NCBI GenBank assembly: GCA_012845835.1
Contig: JABAKD010000017.1
Location: 2,355,001-2,419,000, forward strand
Source of the DNA: Undaria pinnatifida
Lineage: Eukaryota > Sar > Phaeophyceae > Laminariales > Alariaceae
Direction of reading: 5' to 3'
Length of the DNA stretch: 64,000 bases
Both the position numbers and the translations under genes were made by a program. This document shows, one piece after another, positions 56,041 to 64,000 of the stretch. How positions within the stretch are numbered: the stretch's first letter is position 1; each line of letters opens with the position of its first letter. The notes under the pieces are model-generated. The model saw only the letters and a program-made list of their open reading frames with translations, did not search any database and was not told the DNA's origin.

Positions 56041-57299
56041 ATCTGGGACCGCAGCTGAGAGCCGAATCGTGGGACGCCGTGCGACCCGGGTTGAAGGTTC
56101 GCCCCCAACGCGCAACCCATGCTTTCGCAAGCAACAGCTCTACTCTCCGAAAGAACATCCCGAAAAAATACGTTGTAACGTGACGCCGTCACCGCTTTGC
56201 TCGCGTGACACCGTCTTAAGTGGTACCCAGTATCGCCTTAAAGTAACTCTTTCAAACTGCGAGAAAAAAAAATCAACAAAAAATCCAGGTGATTTTCTCT
56301 CAAAAACGTGGGTACAGTTTTAATAAGGTTATAAGCGACACTGCTGTACGGCGTGTTTTTCGGACGTTTCCAACGGCAGCTCCTGCCCCCCCCCCTCCCC
56401 CGCCCCCTCCCCCCCCCCCCTCCCCCTCCCCCTCGTTCAAAAACACATCCGTTTGGGATTTGCTTGCAAAAGAAAAAAACGTGCGTAGCCATAGACAGAA
56501 ATGGACAAAAAAGTCACCTATTGTCGGGAGTAACAAAAACAGACCGAATGGGTCGACACCGCGAGGTCCCACCTAAAAAAAAACAAAGCAAACATTTCAA
56601 GAGCAATCGCAGAAAAAAAAAAACACATGCGCGTTGCACGAGAGCAAGCAACCTTGAACAAAATCTCCCGCGAGCCTTCCCCCTGGTCAAGAAAAATCCT
56701 ATTTCTCTCTGTGCCTACGCCAAGAAACATGCTGTCCAGTGTTCTTTTTGTTTTGTTCTTTCAGTCCGTTTTCGTCATTGTTTGTCATTTTCAAAAGCTC
56801 ATAACTATGTCGAACTTTTCAATACTCTCTACTGTCCGCCGCGTTTCTGGGATTTTTCAGGATTTCCCTTCGTTAGACTTTTCCCGGTGTATCTCAGGAT
56901 TCCAGCTCCTCGAAAACTCCGTTTCCCTCCTGCTGGCGTACTCACACTACCCCCCTCTCTATGTGTGGAACAAGCGAGCGAGCGCGCTACCCCCCTCCAG
57001 CATGGAGCAAGCGAGCTCGAGCTCATCCCCGCACGCAAAGCGAGTGACCTCAACCCCGTCCTTCCGCGAGCGAGCGAGCAAGTAAGCGAGGAAGCGAGGA
57101 AGCAAGCTAGCACACAAGCCAAACGAGCACGCAAGCAAGCCGAGCGAGCAAGCAAGCAAGCCGACCGTGCAAGCAAGCAAGCAAGCAAGCCGAGCGAGCA
57201 AGCTAACTAGTTCCAACTTGAAGCCCCCTCCCATGAGCGGAGCGAGTGAACTAGCGAGCGAGCGAGCAAGTAAGCGAGATGGCTAACGATGAACAACAC
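56041..57299. other. Downstream of the phosphatase gene, includes (AGCAAGCA)n
   Basis: A C-rich run lies at 56,385-56,435 and AGCAAGCGAGC-type repeats at about 57,050-57,275, immediately after the phosphatase stop codon (on its strand), so part of this may be its 3' UTR. Open frames here follow the repeat (Lys/Gln/Ala/Ser). Confidence 0.45.
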
Positions 57300-57413
57300 T
57301 CAAAAAGGGCGGAAGTGGTGAAACTGAACGACGACCACGGTGACATTATCCGAGGTTCCCATGCGGTAAGCCAGCTCGCACATCCGCTTAGCCACCGCTT
57401 GCGAACACAATCC
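57300..57413 (-). CDS. PP2C terminal exon
   Basis: The acceptor is GGGCTACAG. It reads GLCSQAVAKRMCELAYRMGT then SDNVTVVVVQFHHFRPF and TGA at 57,300-57,302. It contains the last PP2C motif. Confidence 0.92.
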   Translation of the reverse strand, partial: GLCSQAVAKRMCELAYRMGTSDNVTVVVVQFHHFRPF

Positions 57414-58549
57414 CTGTAGCCCATCACAGTTGAGTCCAGCCCAGTCCAACCCAATCCGTCCAACGTAAAGCAACACCAAAAACACGGGAATAAAAACAAA
57501 AGACGAACCAGTAGGCAGGCAGAGGGGGAGAGGGAGGGGCGGAGGGGGGGCGGACGGGCGAGCGGGCGAGCGAAAGCGCGGGGGCGGGAGGGAGAAGAGG
57601 GGGAAAAAGGAGCGAGGAGGTAGGCGGGGGGTTAGACGGAGACGCAAACCTCGATCTCGTCGGAAGCCCCGGCATGGAACCCCAGCGTAGAAACAGCAGC
57701 CCAAAAACAACAATCAAACCTTAAAGCCAAACCCCACGACAAGCCAAAACCAAACCAAATCAATCGAAATAAAACAAAAACAACCACACAACAAAACAAA
57801 ACCGCCTCCTGCAGGAAATTGTGGGCGTGGCTAATAGCTTCCTGCTTTTGCCCAGCACATCCCACAGCCCGTTGGACCCCCCCCCAAAAAAACAACAACT
57901 CAAAATCACACACGAAATCCCAAAAACACAACCCCAACCAAAAGCCAAACCCAAAAACCGAACACCAAACTCCACCCGAAAAAACGAAAAACAAGGCACA
58001 AAAAAATGAAACAAACCAAATCAAACAAAAAAGAAAAAAGAAAGGCAGAAACAAGGAAGTGCCTCGTCCAGGAAATTCGTGGCGTGGCCCGGCCTTCTGC
58101 TTACCCAGCCCATCCCGTAGTCTGTCGCACGCAACAGGCGAATACTAGATCAAAACCAGATACCAAGCCCCCTTAAAAATCAAAAGTCCCGGCCCCGGCC
58201 ACAAACCAATACCTGGTAAAAAACAATGAATAAATAAAAACCCAAGCCGACCCAATCCAACCCAACCCAGCCAACAACAAATAAATACACAAAAAACGCT
58301 TGCCTCATCAAGAAAGTTCTTGGCGTGGTCCACTGCCTCCTGCTTGCCCAGCACATCCCACAGACCGTCGCATGCAATGAGCAGAAACTCGTCCTCTTCC
58401 CCAATCTCGGTCTCCATGAACTCGGGCTCTGCGGTCAGCAAATCGTCGCGGAACTGTCTGGGGTGGCCTTGCGGCCACGCAAACACTGACACCTGGAAAG
58501 AGCAAGAGGGACGAATGGCAAGCACAAGTGAAAGCGTAAGTTGTTGCGG

Positions 58550-58580
<31 letters not shown>

Positions 58581-61500
58581 ATGTATCGTCTTCTTCAACG
58601 TTGGAAATTAAATAAAAAAACAAAGACTTGAAAGTTGTAGCGACCCGACCCGATCCGACCCGACCCGACCCGACCCGACCCGATCCGACCCGTGAGGTTT
58701 CCAAAACTTCCTGACTCGGCCTCACTCGCCCCGCAACATGTGGGAAACCGCCTGACCCGACCCGTGGGACGGCTTATGACCTGTTTTAACGTGGTATGGC
58801 ATAACGCCTACCAGGTACCGTGAACACCCCGGTTTAAGAGAGCCCCCGTGACAAGCCGAAACACGCGCTCTACACATTGCTTTCAGCTGAAGTGGGAAAT
58901 GCTGATTCTGCGATACCCCTCCCCCCCTAAATCAGCGATTTTCTGTAACGAACGTTTCATGGTTGCTCGAAATGAGAAAGCATGCTATGAAAAGAAAAGA
59001 AAAATAGTCTATTGTCTTGTTCGCAAAAGACCATCGAACGACGACGTCGGGGTGGCAAGGATGTTAACCCATGGATGTTTCAATCATTTGATCTATCAGC
59101 ATGGGGATACGATTATCAAAGAGTCTTGGGATTCATTATAGCAGCACCGCATGGCCTCCATTCCATATCGAGCTTACATTTATTGTTTTTCAATATCGAG
59201 TTTACATTTATTGTCGGAATGGTACTAGGTATCTCCAATAGTCACCATTACCAAAGCCACGTGATGACACTCACTTCTAGGGGAGCAACTCCCTCCGTCC
59301 CCTCTTCAATACGCCTCTTAGTGAAACCTTTGAAGTCTCGGTCTCCGATGGACCGCGACACGGCAAGCTCGCCGCACACGCTGCATTCGAACGGTATCAC
59401 CAAAGCGATATGGAGAGGAAGTGGCAGGGGCGGAGGGTAGGGTAAAGCATCCGCAGAGAGCACAAACGTCCATTTTCACGCAAGTTTCAACTTTTTTTTT
59501 CCTCGTCGAAAAAAGTTTTTATGAAGTTGAATTTGACACGAAAATCATTTTATTATGAATGCACAAAGTCAGCCGCGGACGCGAATCAACAATAAGTATC
59601 AGTGAGACAATAGTAAATTAACGTTTCGCGAGGTTAAGATGCTGTGACGTTGCCATTGTGTGTTGTGCTGTCATATGTTTACTATCGTGACTACCCTATA
59701 GTATACCGGTAGTATGGTAATACGTTAAAATGTACTCCGTATATTACATGGTATGGCATGGCACGGTATAGCGAGCTATGGTATGGTATGCTTTGGTATG
59801 GTATGATATGATATGATACGGTATGATATGGCCTGGTATGGTACGGTATGGTACGGTATGGTACGGTATGGTACGGTATATGTATGGGATGGTATGGCAT
59901 GGTATATGTACGGTATGGTATGATACTTATGCAATGTGTACCACGTATAATGTAAGACACTACTGATATCATGCGGTAAGGAAAGTATGGGATGAACGTA
60001 CCGTCTGATCGTATTCCAGCAGACGTGGTCCGTCGCCGCCATCCGGATCTGAGGATCGTCGAGGTCCATTTGCTTTAGTTGCCGAAGGAACAGCTCCTGT
60101 AGGTATCGAGGCGACGGAAAAACGGGGAAAAAGGGAGCAACGACAAAAAAATTAAAAAAAGGGGTAAAAATCAAACCCTCTCGGGCAACGGGGGGGGGGG
60201 GAAGGAAGACGAACACATTGTGAAGTCAAGCCAACCAAATCAAAAACAAAAAACCAAACCAAACCAAGGCCGAACCAAACCAAAGCACACCACACCAAAG
60301 CACACCACACCAAAGCACACCACATCAACCCCACCCAAGCCAAAGTAAACCAAAGCAAAGCAAAGCAAAGCAGACCAAAGCAAAGCAGACCATAGCAAAG
60401 CAGATCAAAGCAGACCAAGGCAAACAATGCAAACCATACAACCTCAAATCAGAAACCCAAACGCGAAACAAACCAAGCCAGCCGCCGATGCAGCCGCACG
60501 ACACCGCACCACACTGCACCTGTCGTTTGCTGTTCTCACAAAATCACTCATGGGTGTATCAAAATTACGCAGTCAGCAGTTCCAAGACAAGCTCGACCCA
60601 ACAACTCGGAAGAGTAAACACACCTCACCAAAAAAACAACTCAAGCCAAAATGAACAAAAATGGAGTGAAAGAACACCCCCCCCCCAAAAAAAAAAAAAA
60701 ATAGAGCGGAACAATGCCGCAGCAAAAAACTAATATCAAGCCAATACTATCACCATGACCAAATAATGAATAAATTAAACATGCTCGTATACCAGGATAC
60801 ATGATATTTTACAGTCTACCGAAAGCAAATCTCACTCGTTCCGTGGTGACCCAGCCGTTGGCTGCGAGAAGCCTCGCATTCTCAGATTCCCTCCCCGGGT
60901 TGTGAATCAATGACATGGGTACCGCCACATCTGCCCGAGAAAGCACCGCCTCGCCGTCTCCCACGTTTCCAATGAGTAGTTTTCTGTAGGTGACGCAAAA
61001 CACGGCGAGGGAAGAAAAAAAAAGCCGAGCGCGGAGGTTATTGCAACGATGAAATTAAAACAAACTAAGAACAGAGGCTACGAGTGAAACGAAGGTGTTT
61101 CTTTCTTCGGTTTAATGAACAGAAAAAACACTAACGCTTTTTTTTAAATCTTACAACGACGATACTAAAACAAAACGAACTAAAACATCGGATAACCATT
61201 TCCAATTCATTCTCGATTTACAAGAATAAAAACACGTTTTCTTAGAAGCACAAACCCCAACCTCTCAGCCGCCTTTACCGCAATTCGAGTTATTACCTAG
61301 GATAAAACATCAAAATCGGGGAAGTTTGTTTGGCCCACGTGTGCTTCCAGTATTATGAGAAGGAAAACAAAACAAAAAAACTGCTCAAAAACACTACTTT
61401 AGACCGTTACTAACCCTCACCCTAACCTTGATCCCAAAGAACATTCTCCGGAAAAGTCCGACGTTTATTTGTTGTGTTGAAAAATTCATTGGCCACAATA

Positions 61501-63876
61501 AAACTCATTCGCATACCAAAATAATCCCCGATTTCCATGCTTTAGCCTAGACAATAATCCAGACGTATCGCTATGGCTATATAGCATGCAACCTCTGTTT
61601 TTTTAGACGTCAGACGGGAAAAGTATCTCAAAAGGTGACGACGAATGCAACCTCGACGACGCGGGCGCAGCACGACGCGATGCTCGTACTGCTGCTACCC
61701 GCTCTTGCTAGACGCTTGATACCCCCGCACGTCTCACCTCCTAGGTCGCTAGATATCCTAATGCCTGTAGCGTGTATTTTCACTTGTAACAAGGCAATCT
61801 CAGACTTAAGAGCCATGCATATCATACCCAAGGGATAATAATACATGTGTAAAAAACGAGCGGTCGGTGTATCAAAGCTTGCAAAGATGAGCATCGGATA
61901 CCCCATAGACTTATCGAACTCACAGCTGACGTACTTAAAATAATAAGTCGGTCATACTTCCTGGGTTCCTTGCGCGGTGGCTAGTTTCTTTCGTTAGTAA
62001 TAATAGCGCCCTCCCCCCCCCCCATTTTCAACTGGCGACGCGCCTCGGGTGTTCATGCCAATCGCACGCCGAAGGGCATGTTCGCGAGCGGTGGCTAGCT
62101 TTTTTTCGTTACGGTAGTTTTCAAGAGTTTCCCCCCGCCTTTTCAACTTGCGACGTCCCCCGGGGAAAAAAATCAAGCTAACCGCACCCCGTAGGGAAAG
62201 CTTGTACGATACCATAGAAATCGGGGAAAGTTTCGTAAGAAACCTGTAACATGGTCGAGCACGTTTGTCGATACATCCCCCCCCCCCCGCCCCCCGAAAT
62301 TTCGCAGGACGAAGCTCCTTTAAGGCGGGGCAAGGGGTAACCAAGGGTTGGGGATTCTAGAGTTTAGGGTAGAATTTTGCAGCGTTTTTTACGGGCCACC
62401 TCTTGCGGTTAGTGTCGGTTTCGTGTCGGTCTGACCCGACCCGACCCGACCCGACCCGTGAGTTGTGAAACACTCTTGGCCCGACTCGTAAAATTTCGAG
62501 CATCCCCTCACACGACCCGACTCGACCCGCGACATTGTGGAATCTTCCGGGTCGGTTCATGACCCGAGTATGAAAACTGGTTGTTTTTAGGGCATACAGT
62601 ACAACTACGGCGTACGGGTTGCCAGTAAGCCGGTGGAGAGTGTGCCAGAGCAACCAATGTAACCGCCTTGTTGGGGGAAGCCGCCTTATTCACCTTATTC
62701 AATCAAGGTCATGAGTTTAATCCCTCACTTGTGCCAAGTGAATTCGACCGCCCTATATCAGGATACCGCCTCATATGGGGATACCGCCTTATTGGGGGAC
62801 CCCTACTGCTGTGTTTCGACAAAAAGTGAGGGACTCTGTGTACGTGTGTCAATTTGACCGCCTTATATCGGGACACCGCCTTACTCGGACCGCCTTATAT
62901 CGGGATACCGCCTTCATCTGACCGCCTTATTGGGGGACTCCTACTGCTGTATTTCGACAATAAGTGAGGTACTCTGCGTACATGTGCGAATTTGACCGCC
63001 TTATATCGGGACACTGCCTTCCTCAGACCGCCTTACATCGGGACCCCTACTGCTGTATTTCGACACTAAGTAAGGGATTCTGTGTACGTGTGCGAATTTG
63101 ACCGCCATATATCGGGACACCGCCTCACTCAGACTGCCTTATACCGGGACCCCTACTGCTGTATTTCGAAACTAAGTGAGGGACACTGTGTACGTGTGTC
63201 AAAATGACCTCCTTGTATCGGGATACCGCCTTAATCAGACCGCTTTATTGCGGGATCCCTACTAAAAATTCATAAATACGCCGTCTCATAATACTGGAAC
63301 CACACGCGGGGGGGGGGGGGGGGGGGGGGGGGGGGCATGTCCCGGAATGCCGCACTAATAACCTATCACTTATAAACATAACATTTTGGAGAAGGCGGCT
63401 AAAACAAAAAAGTTACGACACGCAGCTTGCAAAGATGAGTCTCGACAAAATCCTCGATCTCACAGCTGGAGTGCATTCTTTTTCCATTTTTTTGAAGAAA
63501 AATAGGCGGCGAAAGAAGTTGATTGTTGGACTACACGCAGCTTGCAAAGATGAGTTTCGACGGAATCCTCGATTTTTTTTCCTTTTTTTTTTATCCTCCG
63601 GCGGATGGGGAAAAATAAAGCTTTAGCTCACCACACTTCCGCGTATTTTCATACGCGTCGTGTGTCGATTTAACTCGATCTCACAGCTGGAGTGCATTCC
63701 TTTTTCGTTTTTTTAGAAAAAGGTGTCGAAATACTGTAGGTTGATTGTTGGGCTGACCTTCCCCTGATGAGGGCCGCCAAAACTGTTGTCCCGCAGAACC
63801 AGTCCTCCTCTCCTGCCAGCTCCAGGAAATCAGCATCCACAGATAAAATCGACTCTCGGATCGCCTTCTTGGGATC
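57300..63876 (-). CDS. PP2C-type protein serine/threonine phosphatase, 3' six exons
   Basis: Exons in transcription order: 63,876-63,758, 60,983-60,836, 60,096-60,002, 59,380-59,275, 58,492-58,304 and 57,413-57,300. All junction phases agree. The product part (about 255 residues) shows PP2C landmarks: an acidic segment before WFCGTTVLAALI, then LIGNVGDGEAVLSRAD, ANGWVTTER, GELAVSRSIGDRDFKGF, AEPEFMETEIGEEDEFLLIA with CDGLWDVLGKQEAV (metal-binding Asp), and GTSDNVTVVVVQF with the C-terminal Asp-Asn. The first metal-binding motif (DGHGG) must be upstream, outside the window. The family removes phosphate from Ser/Thr with Mn/Mg; substrates cannot be told. Unusual points: an extra exon of about 32 residues between WVTTER and GELAVSRS, a GC donor after exon five, and two decayed copies of exon five. 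Introns are loaded with repeats. Confidence 0.93.
57803..57876 (-). pseudogene. Decayed copy of PP2C penultimate exon, 3' half (second duplicate)
   Basis: On the minus strand it matches GCTGTGGGATGTGCTGGGCA of the intact exon, but with an indel. One frame gives QEAISHAHNFLQEA, comparable to QEAVDHAKNFLDEA. It ends CAGGAG|GCGG at the position of the intact exon's GC donor. No acceptor AG is near. Confidence 0.75.
58061..58145 (-). pseudogene. Decayed copy of PP2C penultimate exon, 3' half (first duplicate)
   Basis: The minus strand reads VACDRLRDGLGKQ against IACDGLWDVLGKQ in the intact exon, then shifts frame and ends GACGAG|GCAC at the donor position. It lies about 240 bp downstream of the intact exon, and the T/G-rich intron sequence after each copy is also alike. 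Confidence 0.78.
58304..58492 (-). CDS. PP2C exon with CDGLWDV motif and GC donor
   Basis: The acceptor is TCTTTCCAG|GTGTCA. 63 codons, VSVFAWPQGHPRQFRDDLLT through NFLDE, in phase 0 at both ends. The donor is GATGAG|GCAAGC, a GC-AG intron start; no GT in the neighbourhood keeps the frame to the last exon. Confidence 0.92.
58628..58770. repeat. GACCCGACCCG repeat in PP2C intron
   Basis: About ten GACCC-type pentamers and one GACCCGTGAGGTTTCCAAAA phrase, the same family as the arrays of the duplication (46-50 kb). Confidence 0.85.
58901..59066 (-). mobile_element. MITE-like element, truncated copy
   Basis: On the minus strand it matches the elements at 14,981 and 15,889 (GTCGTTCGATGG ... AACGTTCGTTACAGAAAATC ... 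GCAGAATCAGC). The 5' part is missing beyond about 59,066. Located in a PP2C intron. Confidence 0.6.
59275..59380 (-). CDS. PP2C exon with SRSIGD motif
   Basis: The acceptor is TCGAATGCAG and the donor CTAGAA|GTGAGT. It reads VCGELAVSRSIGDRDFKGFT then KRRIEEGTEGVAPLE, starting with one base that completes an Arg codon. Confidence 0.92.
59740..59935. repeat. (GGTAT/GGTAC)n repeat in PP2C intron
   Basis: Pentamer-based TATGGTATGG and TACGGTATGG repeats over about 195 bp. Confidence 0.9.
60002..60096 (-). CDS. PP2C insertion exon
   Basis: The acceptor is GATACCTACAG and the donor CAGACG|GTACGT. It reads ELFLRQLKQMDLDDPQIRMA then ATDHVCWNTIR, with phase 0 in and two bases out, which completes an Arg codon with the next exon. 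This segment lies between two conserved PP2C motifs that are usually adjacent. Confidence 0.85.
60240..60430. repeat. AAAGCAAAGCAGACC / AACCAAACC repeat in PP2C intron
   Basis: Imperfect 5-10-bp repeats over about 190 bp. Frames on the minus strand rich in Leu, Cys and Phe reflect the repeat. Confidence 0.85.
60836..60983 (-). CDS. PP2C exon with GNVGDGEAVLSR motif
   Basis: The acceptor is CACCTACAG and the donor GAACGA|GTGAGA. It reads KLLIGNVGDGEAVLSRADVA through RLLAANGWVTTER. The Gly-Asp of NVGDG is the typical PP2C strand-turn motif. Confidence 0.93.
62430..62575. repeat. GACCCGACCCGTGAG repeat in PP2C intron
   Basis: Another copy of the GACCC family: four perfect pentamers followed by GTGAGTTGTGAAACACTC-type text. 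Confidence 0.8.
62635..63260. repeat. 106-bp GACCGCCTTATATCGGGA satellite
   Basis: CTACTGCTGTATTTCGACA occurs at about 62,812, 62,941, 63,047 and 63,153, followed by AAGTGAGG.ACTCTG and GACCGCCTTATATCGGGACA. The period is 129 bp for the first unit and 106 bp for the next ones. It lies in the 2.8-kb first visible intron of the phosphatase gene. Confidence 0.9.
63310..63336. repeat. Poly(G) run
   Basis: About 26 consecutive G, one of the longest homopolymers in the window. Its exact length is uncertain in any assembly. Confidence 0.9.
63425..63720. repeat. GCTTGCAAAGATGAG dispersed repeat, two copies
   Basis: CAGCTTGCAAAGATGAGT, then TCGAC.AAATCCTCGAT and CTCACAGCTGGAGTGCATTC, occurs at 63,423 and again from 63,538, interrupted in the second by about 100 bp. 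Related copies are at 11,256 and 61,877. Confidence 0.7.
63758..63876 (-). CDS. PP2C exon, first visible
   Basis: The acceptor is GGGGTTTCAG and the donor GGGAAG|GTCAGC. It reads DPKKAIRESILSVDADFLEL through WFCGTTVLAALIRG plus two bases. It corresponds to the PP2C region before the NVGDG motif. At least one more upstream exon is required outside the window. Confidence 0.92.
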
Positions 63877-63922
63877 CTGAAACCCCAAAAATAAACACAA
63901 AAACAAAAAACAAAAGCAACAG

Positions 63923-64000
63923 GACCGGGTGGGGTGGGGTGGGGTGGGGTAGGGTGGGGTGGGGTTGGGTGGGGTGGGGTGGGGTGGGGGGTGGGGTAGG
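63923..64000. repeat. (GGGGT)n tract at window end
   Basis: GGGGTGGGGT pentamers run to the end of the window, in the intron upstream of the first visible phosphatase exon. Confidence 0.9.

Noticed and set aside
55160..63260. CRISPR-like interpretation of regularly spaced repeats
   Set aside because: Units are contiguous or degenerate tandem repeats without unique spacers, in a eukaryotic intron context.

Overview
The window is a nuclear-genome segment of an intron-rich eukaryote. Three things point to a multicellular stramenopile, most likely a brown alga: GT-AG genes with short exons and long introns, glutamine-rich coding tracts, and LINE and tyrosine-recombinase retrotransposons among many minisatellites. 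This is an inference; no rRNA or marker gene is present. Coding DNA is a small fraction, and most of the window is introns, satellites and mobile DNA.

Layout. (1) 1-8,601, plus strand: the 3' part of a multi-exon gene for a glutamine-rich protein. Nine exons can be chained with consistent splice phases. Its introns carry a (TGTCC)n array, G-rich minisatellite DNA and LINE 3' ends. (2) 9.7-25.3 kb and 25.4-50.0 kb: two copies of a roughly 15.5-kb tandem segmental duplication. Each copy holds a two-exon gene of unknown function, an acidic protein with hydrophobic segments, whose intron is 6.6-6.9 kb. Copy 1 carries small insertions absent from copy 2. Copy 2 carries a 7.6-kb nested insertion and has expanded two short (GGTCG)n tracts to about 0.6 and 1.6 kb. 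(3) 25.51-33.09 kb, minus strand: a 5'-truncated LINE in duplication copy 2, split by a structurally complete 6,042-bp tyrosine-recombinase retrotransposon of the Ngaro/PAT structural type, with gag, RT-RNase H, tyrosine recombinase and split direct repeats A1 / B1-A2 / B2. (4) 50-57 kb: gene-poor DNA with several tandem repeat families. (5) 57.3-63.9 kb, minus strand: six exons of a PP2C-type protein phosphatase whose 5' end lies beyond the right edge. Part of its penultimate exon is present as two additional decayed copies.

The strongest observations are the nested retrotransposon with a reconstructable empty site, its gag and pol separated by one in-frame amber codon, the recent tandem duplication with copy-specific insertions and satellite growth, the fold-back repeat family that contains its own internal tandem array, and the triplicated exon segment of the phosphatase. 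No CRISPR array, rRNA or convincing tRNA was found. All splice sites are read by eye and have not been tested against transcripts.
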